Below, piece by piece: positions 52,928 to 62,358 of a stretch of 64,000 bases of DNA. The notes beneath the pieces are model-generated. The model ran no database searches. It worked only from the letters and a program-made list of their open reading frames with translations, and was not told where the DNA came from. The stretch covers positions 4,219,051 to 4,283,050 of the forward strand of contig NZ_CP124862.1 in NCBI RefSeq assembly GCF_030013905.1, given 5' to 3'. The translations under genes and the position numbers were made by a program. Source of the stretch: Petroclostridium sp. X23. GTDB lineage: Bacteria; Bacillota; Clostridia; SK-Y3. Each line of letters begins with the position of its first letter. The stretch's first letter is position 1.

Positions 52928-52998
52928 CATTGAAATAAAAAAGATGAACTCCGAATAGCTCACCTTTGGTATAATATAGTTACCACACAACTCAAATA

Positions 52999-53063
52999 TT
53001 GTAAATTATTCAACTATAAAAATAAAATATTCTGTTAAATTAAAACTGCTAAGCTATTATAAT
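52999..53063 (+). promoter_or_regulatory. Promoter and putative activator sites of the response-regulator gene
   Basis: Block a TTGTAAATTATTCAAC (52999-53014), 12 nt, block b ATATTCTGTTAAAT (53027-53040), 17 nt, then TATAAT (53058-53063). The -35 region is poor (TTAAAT), suggesting an activator-dependent promoter. The same blocks with the same spacing precede the ABC operon (58130-58194). Confidence 0.75.
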
Positions 53064-53113
53064 ATATGATATATGGATTTATGCATTTCACTGATATAAA
53101 TGGGGGAAATTCA

Positions 53114-54721
53114 ATGTACAAGATACTGGTTGTAGATGACGAATCTGTTGTTAGAGAGGGGATTAAGAATAATATTAATTGGTCTGAATATGGATTTGAA
53201 CTTGTAGGCGGATGCAAAGACGGAAGTGAAGCAATCGAAGTTATAGAAAATAATCACTTGGATGTTGTAATTACGGATATATGCATGCCCTTAATAGATG
53301 GAATTGAGTTAACACGTTATATATCAAATAATTACAGCAACATAAAAGTTATAATCCTGACCGGATATGACGAGTTTGAATATGCACAACAGGCAATTAA
53401 ATTAAAAGCTCTTGATTTTATTTTAAAACCCATAACAGCAAAGGAATTTTGTGAAGTTTTAGAAAAGGTTAAAAGTGATCTCGATGAAGAGGTCGCTAAT
53501 ATAAATAATTTAAATAATTTAGAAAGTCAACTGACAAAAAGTCTTCCTCTCTTAAGAGAGAGATTTCTAAAGCGTCTGGTATCAGGATTTTACGGAACTG
53601 AGAAAATCCAAGAGAAGCTTGACTATTTTAATATAAAGGTTTGTGGAGAGTTTTTTCTGGTTATTTCAGTAGATGTTGATGATTATGATGAAATGAATTC
53701 TTTTTATGCTGATTCCGAAGAAGAGCTTTTGCTTTTTGCTGTAAATAATGTCTGTGAAGAAATCGTATTAAAGTATAATAATGGAATAGTATTTCAAAAT
53801 GATAACCAAAAGATAGTAATAATATTAAATGGAGAAGATTCACAGTTATTAAATGAAAATGGAATGATTATTTCGGAGGAAATCCGAAGCATGATTGAAA
53901 AATACTTAAAATTTACAGTGACTGTAGGAATAAGTGATATTTGCTCGTCATTAAAGCTTATAAATACAGCCTATGAGGAATCAATGGCTGCACTGGACTA
54001 TAGATTTCTCGTAGGAAAAAATAAAGTTACTAGTATAAAGGATATGGAAGAAAACAACAGAGCCGTATCAAGATATAAAAAGGTAGCTACTGATAAATTG
54101 ATAACAGGGATTAAAACAGGAACAATCCAAAATGTTGATGATATAATAACGGAAATTGTTGAAAATCTAAAAAACTCCTATACCTCACTTCAACAATGCT
54201 ATATTCAGGTGCAGCAAATTTTAATTTCTATTATGGACACACTTAATGAATTGGGAATTAATATAGAAGCAGTTTTTGGTAATAGTAATATTGACCTTTC
54301 AGAAGTATATAAGTTTAAAGCTTTAGATGAAATAGAATGTTGGCTAAAAGATATTTCAAGGAATATATCGGTTCATATTTCAAAAAAGAGAACAGATCAT
54401 TTTGAAATGCAAGCAATAAAAGCGGTAGAGTATATAAAAAATAATTATAATGATCAAAATATTTCACTTAATTCCATATGTAAACACTTACTTGTAAGTA
54501 CAAGCTATTTTAGCATGATAATTAAAAATTATGTAGGAGAGACCTTTATTGAGTATCTTACAAGAGTTAGGGTAGAAAAGGCGTCGGAACTACTTAAAAA
54601 CACTAACTTGAAAACCTATGAGATAGCTGAGAAAGTAGGATATAAAGATCCCCACTACTTTAGCTTGATTTTTAAGAAAGCCACCGGATTATCACCAACT
54701 GAATTTCGTGAAAAAATATAA
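53114..54721 (+). CDS. Two-component response regulator, YesN/AraC type
   Basis: 535 residues from the ATG at 53114, which follows TGGGGG; an earlier in-frame ATG lies too close to the promoter. The receiver domain (1-~120) has the phospho-acceptor Asp in VVITDICMPLIDGIE and the Lys in FILKPITAKEF. A long variable middle follows. The C-terminal AraC domain has two HTHs (SLNSICKHLLVSTSYFSMII and YEIAEKVGYKDPHYFSLIFK). Such regulators activate nearby sugar transport genes. Its cognate kinase, next door, is disrupted. Confidence 0.93.
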   Translation: MYKILVVDDESVVREGIKNNINWSEYGFELVGGCKDGSEAIEVIENNHLDVVITDICMPLIDGIELTRYISNNYSNIKVIILTGYDEFEYAQQAIKLKALDFILKPITAKEFCEVLEKVKSDLDEEVANINNLNNLESQLTKSLPLLRERFLKRLVSGFYGTEKIQEKLDYFNIKVCGEFFLVISVDVDDYDEMNSFYADSEEELLLFAVNNVCEEIVLKYNNGIVFQNDNQKIVIILNGEDSQLLNENGMIISEEIRSMIEKYLKFTVTVGISDICSSLKLINTAYEESMAALDYRFLVGKNKVTSIKDMEENNRAVSRYKKVATDKLITGIKTGTIQNVDDIITEIVENLKNSYTSLQQCYIQVQQILISIMDTLNELGINIEAVFGNSNIDLSEVYKFKALDEIECWLKDISRNISVHISKKRTDHFEMQAIKAVEYIKNNYNDQNISLNSICKHLLVSTSYFSMIIKNYVGETFIEYLTRVRVEKASELLKNTNLKTYEIAEKVGYKDPHYFSLIFKKATGLSPTEFREKI

Positions 54722-54735
54722 GGGAGAATAATTGT

Positions 54736-55838
54736 GTGAAAAGTATTTATAATTGGGCATTAAAGTTTTTTAAATTTGGAAGTATTCAATCAAATATTGC
54801 AGGTGTTTTCTCCTTTCTTATACTATTTTCAATTATCTATATTGGATTTATTACATATAAGGTATCTTCAGATGTGGTTGAAAAAAATACTCGTGAATAT
54901 ATGAACGAGTTAATACGACAAGTTAATATAAATATTGAAACTTATATAACATATATGGAAAATATATCATTAGTAGCTCTAAATAATAAAGATATTGGAT
55001 TGTATTTTTCCAATAATAATTTTTCTAAGGAAGAAAAGGAAAATAGTAAAAACAAAATCATTGAATTGTTTGATTCAATTTTATATGCAAGAACAGATAT
55101 AGCTTCAATTTCTATATTTGGATATGATGGAAATTTTATTTCAGATTCGGAAAATTCCCAAATAAATGAATTTGCCGATATAAAGGGACAAAGTTGGTAC
55201 GAAAATGCTGTTAAAGCAAATGGGCAAATAGCCATATCATCCTCTCATGTTCAGAATATTATTAGTAATAAATATAGATGGGTTGTATCCTTAAGCCGCG
55301 AATTAAGAAGTAAAGATGGTAAGGAAAAATTGGGTATATTTTTAGCAGACTTGAATTTTAAAGTTATAAATGATATATGCAGTAAGGTTAAATTAGGAAA
55401 GAGGGGATATATATTTATTATTGATAATGACGGAAAGATTGTTTTTCATCCCCAGCAGCAACTTTTATATAGTAATCTTAAATCGGAAATAATTGATGAA
55501 GTACTCAATACAAAAGAAAATAGTTTTATAATAAAAGATGGTAAAGACAGCAGAATTTATACTATACAAACTTCTGATTATTCCGGATGGAAAATTGTGG
55601 GTGTGGCATATGTTGATGAACTTTTTGCAAATAAAAAAAGAATTTATACTTATTACGCTTTGGGTGGCATAGTATTTGTAACTATCGTAGTATTATTGTC
55701 AATTTTATTATCCCTTAGGATATCAAAACCTGTTAAATTGCTTGAATCCTCTATGAAAGAGGTTCAAAAGGGAAATTTTGATATTAAGGTTGATATAAAG
55801 GATCCTGAAGAAATTAAAAAACTTAGTAAAGCTTTTAA
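54736..55838 (+). pseudogene. Sensor histidine kinase, 5' part (interrupted by an insertion sequence)
   Basis: It begins at GTG, 14 nt after the regulator gene. It encodes TM1 (about 20-42), an extracellular dCache-like sensor domain (about 45-305), TM2 (about 310-332) and the start of a HAMP domain (SLRISKPVKLLESSMKEVQK). The gene sequence stops at LSKAFN, where the insertion begins. The reading then runs 14 codons into the element and ends at 55881. Removing the insertion and one target copy restores KAFNIMTTKIKDLI, so the original gene was one continuous ~595-codon kinase. Confidence 0.93.
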
Positions 55839-57360
55839 CTATAGTTTTGCAGAAAACTCTTGGGTAAATGTGTTACCATAAAAACCCACTGTGCATTATG
55901 CAACGAAGTCCACGATAGCATCTTTATCCAAGACAATTTCATGCTGTTCCGCTTCTGGTGCGGAATCAGCGAATACAAGTTTTCCCAAGGCATACTTTCT
56001 CAAACAATACCGTAGCTTGGAAAAACTTAACTCTGATACCCAAGGGGTATCCCCTGTATCGGAAGTAATATTTAACCATTTGCACTTGCCATACTTTATA
56101 AGTACAATTTTACCAATATTATAGGCGATACCAACAGTGTGTAAAAATCGTAATACAGGTAATAAGCTGTGGTGTTGGTATTCTCCAAAACCGAGATACT
56201 GCTTAACATCGCGTATTGCCAATTCTATTGAAAAACGGGAACCGTATATTTCAATAATCTGGGCAGCAGTGAGGGTTGTATCTGTACTGATTAATGCCAT
56301 TAGCTTACCTTTATTAGTATGGAGCACTACCGTACGAACCTTTTTGGATAACTTGAGCATGCAAACATCGGCTACAGCAATTTCTATAGTTTGAATTTTG
56401 CCGTAAAGCTGTACAGTAACAATTTCATGTTCGGTAAGATTCCAAAGTTCACGAACTTTAATTTGTTTGCCATATTTGGGCTTACGACCCCTTTTTTTCT
56501 GCGATTGCGGTTCAGGGTCTAAACGTGCTACAGCATCAGCTCTTAATTTAGTAACAACATCAATGCCTTGGTCAAGCAATGGCTGAATAAAAGGTTTGTT
56601 TGCAAAGTATGCATCTTCTACGGTACGTAGTTTATGACCGCTTTGTAATACCCATTGATTTAACTGGAGTATTTGAGCATGTGCAACATCCCAGATTTTT
56701 AATGGTTCTGCTTGGCCTGATTGATTACATTTCCATTGGCTCTTTGCAAGCTTTCCTGTAACGAGTTTAAAGGAAATAAGGAAGCTAATATATTGGTTTT
56801 TGAAAAAGCCTGTAATACCAAGTACTCCCCAGTGATGTCCTATAATATATTCACCAGCATCAGCATTACCGCTGTGGTTATCCCATTTTTGAATGCCGAT
56901 TACTTTCTTAGAATCTTTTGCATTCAAAGTAGTATCAAAGCAGGCTTGAATCTTACCATGTACCATGAGTTCATTTGGGAACAAGTTCAGAAGCAGCAAA
57001 AACATTTTTCTTATAACTTCTGTATAATCCCATTTATACTCCGTAAAGAACCTACACCAACTAGATACGTCTTTACGAAAGAAAAAGCAATGCCGATACA
57101 GCTTTCTGGTAGTTTTCTTGCCTGGAACCACAAGTAGGCACCATATATAGCAAATAAAATAATTATAAGTTTTTATGCATTTAAAGCATTCTTTTGGAAA
57201 TAATAGTAACTGGATTATTTCCATAGGAATGTAGATAGTCATTGCAGAATCGCTCCTTTTTAAGGGATTGGGCCGGTGCCCTGCAATATCTATATTCCTA
57301 TTTTATTGTGCTTTTATGCTGGTAATTGATGCATGTAATTTAAAAAGTGCAAAACTATAG
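55839..57360 (-). mobile_element. Insertion sequence disrupting the sensor kinase (1,522 bp)
   Basis: Both ends carry CTATAGTTTTGCA as 13-bp inverted repeats (55839-55851 and 57348-57360). The target CTTTTAA is duplicated on either side (55832-55838 and 57361-57367). The single transposase gene runs opposite to the kinase. The ends and transposase differ from the element at 30379-31875, so two distinct elements have inserted in this window. Confidence 0.95.
55896..57242 (-). CDS. DDE transposase (IS4/IS701-like)
   Basis: 448 residues. AAGGAG lies 10 nt before the ATG. Catalytic residues fit Asp in ACFDTTLN, Asp in TVEDAYFANKPF and Glu in YGSRFSIELAIRDVKQYLG, the YxxRFxIExxxRDxKQ form seen in this superfamily. 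The frame is complete. Exact IS family would need comparison with a reference collection. Confidence 0.85.
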   Translation of the reverse strand: MTIYIPMEIIQLLLFPKECFKCIKTYNYFICYIWCLLVVPGKKTTRKLYRHCFFFRKDVSSWCRFFTEYKWDYTEVIRKMFLLLLNLFPNELMVHGKIQACFDTTLNAKDSKKVIGIQKWDNHSGNADAGEYIIGHHWGVLGITGFFKNQYISFLISFKLVTGKLAKSQWKCNQSGQAEPLKIWDVAHAQILQLNQWVLQSGHKLRTVEDAYFANKPFIQPLLDQGIDVVTKLRADAVARLDPEPQSQKKRGRKPKYGKQIKVRELWNLTEHEIVTVQLYGKIQTIEIAVADVCMLKLSKKVRTVVLHTNKGKLMALISTDTTLTAAQIIEIYGSRFSIELAIRDVKQYLGFGEYQHHSLLPVLRFLHTVGIAYNIGKIVLIKYGKCKWLNITSDTGDTPWVSELSFSKLRYCLRKYALGKLVFADSAPEAEQHEIVLDKDAIVDFVA

Positions 57361-58046
57361 CTTTTAATATAATGACAACTAAAATAAAAGATTTGATTAT
57401 TCAAAATACAAAAGAGCAGGAGCAAAAACGAAAAAGTGAAATAAAAGCTCTTCAGGCTCAAATTAATCCTCATTTTCTATACAATACTTTGGATTCAATT
57501 ATATGGATGGCTGAAAGCAAGAAATCTGAAGATGTTGTAGTTATGGCATCTGCACTTGCAAAGCTATTTAGATTCAGTATTAGTAAAGGTGAAGAAATAA
57601 TTAGTTTAAGGAGTGAAATTGAACACATTAAAAATTATTTAACTATACAGAAAATCAGATATACCGATAAGCTGGATTTTAGTATAGAGGTAGATGATGA
57701 TATATTACATTGCAAGACCCTAAAAATAATTCTGCAGCCTTTAGCTGAAAATTCTATTTATCACGGTATAAAAAATAAGAATGGAATGAGGCTAATAAGA
57801 ATAACAGGGAAAAAAACTAATAATAAAATACTTTTACAGGTTATAGATAATGGGGTTGGTATGACTCCTGAAAAGTTGGAGAATGTTCTTTCAAAAAGAA
57901 ATACAGTTTCCGATAGTAAAGGTGTTGGTGTATGGAATGTACATGAAAGACTAAAGTTATACTTTGGTGATGAATTTGGTTTGGTATTTGAAAGTCAATT
58001 GGATGTTGGAACAAAAGTCGATGTATGGCTTCCACTAATAGAATAG
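57361..58046 (+). pseudogene. Sensor histidine kinase, 3' part (after the insertion sequence)
   Basis: It resumes in frame with the 5' part at the second target copy and contains the end of HAMP, the His-kinase phospho-acceptor box (LQAQINPHFLYNTLDSIIWM) and the HATPase domain (LQPLAENSIYHGIKN for the N box, VIDNGVGMTPE for G1 and GVGVWNVHERLKLYFG for G2). An ATG at 57372 opens a 224-codon frame, but no ribosome site precedes it. Even if expressed, it would lack the sensor and membrane parts. Confidence 0.93.
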
Positions 58047-58066
58047 GACTAAAAATTTATAATGGG

Positions 58067-58104
58067 AAATCTGACATTAGCGTAAAAATAATGTCAGATT
58101 TTTT
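58067..58104 (+). terminator. Intrinsic terminator after the kinase gene
   Basis: AAATCTGACATTA (58067-58079) pairs perfectly with 58089-58101 across a 9-nt loop and runs into TTTT. Confidence 0.85.
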
Positions 58105-58129
58105 AATGCATAAGAAAGTATAAATAATT

Positions 58130-58194
58130 TTGTAAATTATTAAACAACATATGTAAGATATTCTATTAAATAATTATAATTACTCTTCTATAAT
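58130..58194 (+). promoter_or_regulatory. Promoter and putative activator sites of the second sugar ABC operon
   Basis: Block a TTGTAAATTATTAAAC (58130-58145), 12 nt, block b ATATTCTATTAAAT (58158-58171), 17 nt, then TATAAT (58189-58194). The layout equals that at 52999-53063 base for base in spacing. A ~165-nt leader precedes the gene, with nothing recognised in it. Confidence 0.75.
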
Positions 58195-58367
58195 TATATA
58201 CGAGATGTGAGGTCAGTTAGTTTAGAAAAATCATAAATATTAAATTCCAAATTACATTAATGTATTTCAAAGATAAAATTTAATATTTCAAGCTGAGATT
58301 CAATGGTATTTATGTATCCTTAAATACGTATTAAATGAGCACATTTATGAAACAGGGGTGATAAGAA

Positions 58368-59870
58368 TTGAGGGAAGTATTAGTCTATATGGAAGGAATA
58401 GAAAAAACCTTTCCCGGTGTCCATGCACTAAGTGATTGTAAATTTGAGCTGCGGTCTGGCGAAGTTCATGCATTAATCGGGGAAAATGGCGCAGGTAAGT
58501 CTACTTTAATGAAAGTACTCACAGGTATCTACAAGAAAGATGCGGGTCGTATCTTCTATAAGGGCAAGGAAGTTGAAATAGACAGTCCGAAAGCTGCACA
58601 ACAGCTGGGAATCAGTATTATACATCAGGAACTTAATTTAATGCCTCATCTTACAGTAGCGCAGAATATTTTTATTGGTCGTGAGCCAAGAAAAAATCTT
58701 AATTTATTTTTAAATGAAAAAGAAATTAATGAGAAGACCAAAATTCTGTTTGAAAGTATGCACCTGAATTTGGATCCTAAAACTAAGGTGTCGGAACTTA
58801 CAGTTGCAAAGCAGCAGATGGTGGAAATTGCGAAAGCTCTTTCTTTTAATTCTCAGGTATTAATTATGGATGAGCCGACAGCTGCCTTATCAGACTCGGA
58901 GATTGAAGAGCTGTTTCGTTTTATTAACCGGCTAAGAAGTCAGGGCGTAGGTATTGTCTATATATCCCATCGTATGGAAGAACTTAAAAGAATTTCTGAC
59001 AGAATTACTGTAATGCGTGACGGAAGTTATATTGACACACTTGATATGAAAGACACAACAATTGATCATATAATAAATCTAATGGTTGGCCGTGTTATAT
59101 ATGAGACAGCTAGAGAAAATGCAAATACAGTTGGAAATGAAATAGTTCTGGAGGTTAAAAATTTAAATCGGGGCAGAGCAGTAAAGGATGTAAGCTTTAA
59201 GCTTAGAAAAGGAGAAATTCTAGGTTTTGCCGGCTTAATGGGTGCAGGTCGTACAGAGGTTGCTCGTGCTCTATTTGGTGCAGATAAAAAGGATTCAGGA
59301 GAAATATACATAAATGGTGAAAAAGTTAATATAAAAAGTCCTGAGGATGCGGTTAAATATGGCATAGGATATCTTTCGGAAGACCGTAAGAGATATGGAC
59401 TTGTAGTAGGCATGGATGTTGAAACCAATATAGTATTAGCTACATATAAGAATTTTCTTGGATTTTTAGGCTGGGTAAATAGTACAAAAATTCGTGAACA
59501 AGCTGAAAATTATGTTAATACTTTGAACATAAAAACACCCAGTACAGTACAAAAGGTTAAAAACTTATCCGGTGGAAATCAGCAAAAAGTAGTTATAGGA
59601 AAGTGGTTGACACGAGACTGTAATATATTAATTTTTGATGAACCGACACGTGGAATAGATGTTGGGGCTAAAAGTGAGATATACAATCTGCTTTCAGATT
59701 TAGCCAAACAGGGAAAATCTATAATAATGATTTCTTCTGAATTACCGGAAATCCTTCGTATGAGTGAACGAATTGTTGTGATGTGTGAAGGAAGAATAGC
59801 CGGTGAATTGAGTGCCGAGGAAGCTACTCAGACAAGTATTATGAAATTTGCAACAAAACGGGAAGTATAA
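58368..59870 (+). CDS. Sugar ABC transporter ATPase (RbsA/MglA family)
   Basis: 500 residues. First domain Walker A GENGAGKST (38-46), signature LTVAKQQ and VLIMDEPTAALSD; second domain GLMGAGRTEV, LSGGNQQKVVIGKWL and LIFDEPTRGIDVGA. The start is TTG at 58368 after AGGGGTG. It is clearly related to, but not a recent duplicate of, the ATPase at 45763-47259. Confidence 0.93.
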   Translation: MREVLVYMEGIEKTFPGVHALSDCKFELRSGEVHALIGENGAGKSTLMKVLTGIYKKDAGRIFYKGKEVEIDSPKAAQQLGISIIHQELNLMPHLTVAQNIFIGREPRKNLNLFLNEKEINEKTKILFESMHLNLDPKTKVSELTVAKQQMVEIAKALSFNSQVLIMDEPTAALSDSEIEELFRFINRLRSQGVGIVYISHRMEELKRISDRITVMRDGSYIDTLDMKDTTIDHIINLMVGRVIYETARENANTVGNEIVLEVKNLNRGRAVKDVSFKLRKGEILGFAGLMGAGRTEVARALFGADKKDSGEIYINGEKVNIKSPEDAVKYGIGYLSEDRKRYGLVVGMDVETNIVLATYKNFLGFLGWVNSTKIREQAENYVNTLNIKTPSTVQKVKNLSGGNQQKVVIGKWLTRDCNILIFDEPTRGIDVGAKSEIYNLLSDLAKQGKSIIMISSELPEILRMSERIVVMCEGRIAGELSAEEATQTSIMKFATKREV

Positions 59871-59910
59871 TCTCTTGTCATTAATAGAAAGATTATGGAG
59901 GTATAGTAAA

Positions 59911-60900
59911 ATGGAAATAAAAATTGCTCAAAGGAATGCAATGCTTCGTTCAGATGCAACTCAAAAACTTTTAGCATTTGCAGGATTGATTGTCTTATTT
60001 ATTGTTTTCTCAATTGCATCACCAAATTTTTTCAAATTCAGTAATATTGTATCGATTGTTCTGGCAACTTGTGTAACCGGCGTATTAGCGCTTGGAGTTA
60101 ATTTTGTTATAATTTCAGGAGGAATTGACCTATCCGTTGGTACGGTTATGACTTTTTCAGCAGTAATAGCAGGTGTATTTATAACATATTGGCAGACGCC
60201 GATCATATTTGGTGTAGTTGGCGGTATTGCAGCCGGAGCTTTTTGTGGTTTTATAAGCGGCACGCTGATAACCAGGCTTAAAATTCCACCGTTTATTGCA
60301 ACATTAGGTATGTTTATGGCCACAAAAGGTCTGTCGCTTGTAATTTCCGGAACAAAACCAATCTATATGAATGATAGACCGGGAGTTTCAAAGATTTCTA
60401 TGGGCTCTATGTTAAATTCAATTATTCCCGGATTTGAAATTCCTAATGCAGTTTTAATTTTTATAGGAGCAGCGATTGTTGCAAATATAATTCTTACAAA
60501 AACAGTACTCGGAAGATATACATTTTCAATCGGAAGTAATGAAGAGGCAACCAGACTTTCCGGAGTAAATGTTGCAAGATGGAAAACAACAGTATATGCA
60601 TTATGCGGTGCATTTTGCGGATTGGCAGGTATTATTATAGCATCACGTCTAAACTCTGCTCAGCCGGGTCTTGGATCGGGATATGAGTTTGAGGCTATTA
60701 CGGCTGTTGTTATAGGGGGAACTTCCCTAGATGGCGGTGAAGGTACGATAGGAGGTACTATTATAGGTGCATTTATTATGAGTGTACTTACAAACGGATT
60801 AAGAATACTTTCTGTACCTCAGGAGTGGCAGTTGGTTGTTACAGGATTCATTTTAGTGTTAGCTGTATACGCAGATGTTTTGAGAAGAAGGAAGCAATAG
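59911..60900 (+). CDS. Sugar ABC transporter permease (RbsC family)
   Basis: 329 residues. RbsC motifs are ISGGIDLSVGTVMTFSAVIA and GRYTFSIGSNEEATRLSGVN, then VIGGTSLDGGEGTIGGTIIG. The start is the ATG at 59911 after TATGGAGG; an earlier in-frame start at 59848 would overlap the ATPase gene and lacks a site. Confidence 0.93.
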   Translation: MEIKIAQRNAMLRSDATQKLLAFAGLIVLFIVFSIASPNFFKFSNIVSIVLATCVTGVLALGVNFVIISGGIDLSVGTVMTFSAVIAGVFITYWQTPIIFGVVGGIAAGAFCGFISGTLITRLKIPPFIATLGMFMATKGLSLVISGTKPIYMNDRPGVSKISMGSMLNSIIPGFEIPNAVLIFIGAAIVANIILTKTVLGRYTFSIGSNEEATRLSGVNVARWKTTVYALCGAFCGLAGIIIASRLNSAQPGLGSGYEFEAITAVVIGGTSLDGGEGTIGGTIIGAFIMSVLTNGLRILSVPQEWQLVVTGFILVLAVYADVLRRRKQ

Positions 60901-60945
60901 TTTTCAAAGAATTTAAAGCTAAGTTTAGGTTGGTAAACAAAAAAG

Positions 60946-60972
60946 GTATCCACTCCTTTTAGGAGTTCATAC
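60946..60972 (+). other. Hairpin before the binding-protein gene
   Basis: GTATCCACTCC (60946-60956) pairs with 60962-60972 at 9 of 11 positions around a 5-nt loop. It may process or stabilise the downstream binding-protein transcript. Confidence 0.4.
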
Positions 60973-60998
60973 AATAAAAAATCTAGGAGGAAATGAAA

Positions 60999-62024
60999 AT
61001 GACAGCAAAAAAAGTATTAAGTATGGCTTTAAGCGTAATTGTTGCTGCCGGACTGTTAGCAGGGTGTGGAAAAACTGCACAACCGGCTCAAAAGACTGAA
61101 GAAGCTTCAAAAGCTGTAGAAGCCCCAAAGGATGAGGTTGCAAAAAGTGACGAAAAGCCTTATATAGCTATTGTCTCAAAAGGATGGCAGCATCAGTTCT
61201 GGCAAGCAGTTAAACAAGGAGCAGAGCAAGCGTCAAAAGACTTTAATGTTGAAATGACATTTGAAGGGCCCGAAGGAGATGCAGCTATTGATAAGCAAAT
61301 AGAAATGATAGATACTGCACTTGCTAAAAAACCGGCAGCATTAGTTCTTGCAGCGTGTGACAGCAAATCTGTTATCCCTCAGGTACAAAAAGCAAAAGAA
61401 ATGGGAATCCCTGTTGTTGGCTTTGACTCAGGGGTTGACAGTGATATTCCTGTAACTACTTGTGCTACTGATAACTCTTTAGCTGCTGGGGAAGCTGCAG
61501 ACAAGATGGCTGAGGCTATTGGTGGAGAAGGCGAAGTTGCTGTAGTTGTTCACGACCAGGTTAGTGCAACCGGTGTCGGACGTAGAGATGGATTTGTAAA
61601 CCGTATAAAAGAAAAGTATCCTAACATAGAAATCGTAGATATTCAGTATGGCGGTGGAGACCATCTTAAATCAACAGACCTTACAAAAGCTATAATTCAA
61701 GCACATCCGAACTTAAAAGGTATCTTTGGAGCGAATGAAGGTTCTGCTATTGGGGTAATTAACGGTGTAACTGAAATGAATATGGTCGGTAAAATTGTAA
61801 TAGTAGGTTATGATGCCGGTAAACAGCAAAAAGATGCTGTAAGAAGCGGAGTAATGCTTGGTGCTATCAGCCAGGATCCTGTAGGTATAGGATATAAAGC
61901 TGTCGAAGCAGCAGTAAAAGCTATGAATGGTGAAACTCTTCCTGAAATAACTGATACAGGTTATAAATGGTATGATAAAACCAATATGGATTTAGAGGAA
62001 TTCAAGCCTCTATTATATGATTAA
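60999..62024 (+). CDS. Sugar ABC transporter substrate-binding lipoprotein (RbsB family)
   Basis: 341 residues. AGGAGG at 60985-60990 suits the ATG at 60999 better than the one at 60993. Lipobox LLAGC (Cys about 23), then a Glu/Lys/Ala-rich linker, then the fold starting YIAIVSKGWQHQFWQAVKQG, with VVGFDSGVDSD and GIFGANEGSAIGVI. The ligand is probably a sugar or sugar derivative. The order ATPase-permease-binding protein is the usual one. Confidence 0.94.
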   Translation: MTAKKVLSMALSVIVAAGLLAGCGKTAQPAQKTEEASKAVEAPKDEVAKSDEKPYIAIVSKGWQHQFWQAVKQGAEQASKDFNVEMTFEGPEGDAAIDKQIEMIDTALAKKPAALVLAACDSKSVIPQVQKAKEMGIPVVGFDSGVDSDIPVTTCATDNSLAAGEAADKMAEAIGGEGEVAVVVHDQVSATGVGRRDGFVNRIKEKYPNIEIVDIQYGGGDHLKSTDLTKAIIQAHPNLKGIFGANEGSAIGVINGVTEMNMVGKIVIVGYDAGKQQKDAVRSGVMLGAISQDPVGIGYKAVEAAVKAMNGETLPEITDTGYKWYDKTNMDLEEFKPLLYD

Positions 62025-62084
62025 TACTTGACTTAAAAATAGTATTAAAGCTGTTTTAAAAAATTAAATTATACATTAAAAGAA

Positions 62085-62122
62085 TAGCAAATGCCTGTAT
62101 GTTTTTATGCAGGCGTTTGCTA
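62085..62122 (+). terminator. Hairpin after the second ABC operon
   Basis: 62085-62100 pairs with 62107-62122 over 16 positions including two G-U pairs (AAATGCCTG with CAGGCGTTT), with a 6-nt loop. There is only a weak T-run after it. Confidence 0.65.
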
Positions 62123-62205
62123 ATGTCTATAAATAAATTATATTTAGGTAATAAAATATTTTCTTTATATAGATTAATTCTTTTGTATGAGCCAGGAGGG
62201 AACTA

Positions 62206-62316
62206 ATGAAAAGTATAAAGTTAAATAGTTTTTTTAGTAAGAGCGATGCAAATAACAGAAGAAGTTCAAGAAACTATGCTAAAATTTGTCTTTCCTTTGT
62301 AAGGATAAAAATATAA
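62206..62316 (+). CDS. Possible 36-residue small protein
   Basis: A strong ribosome site (CAGGAGGG) lies 5-6 nt before an ATG that opens a 36-codon frame: MKSIKLNSFFSKSDANNRRS and a basic, Cys-containing tail ending SFVRIKI. It ends 42 nt before the fructokinase gene. I know no family. It could be a leader peptide, a small regulatory protein or the start of a decayed gene. The remaining part of 62025-62358 is A+T-rich. Confidence 0.35.
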   Translation: MKSIKLNSFFSKSDANNRRSSRNYAKICLSFVRIKI

Positions 62317-62358
62317 ACTTTAACTATAAAAATAAATTCAAATAAGGGGAGATCAAGT

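Noticed and set aside
57372..58046. Independent small histidine kinase gene
   Set aside because: It has no ribosome site and joins exactly to the upstream kinase half when the insertion sequence is removed.
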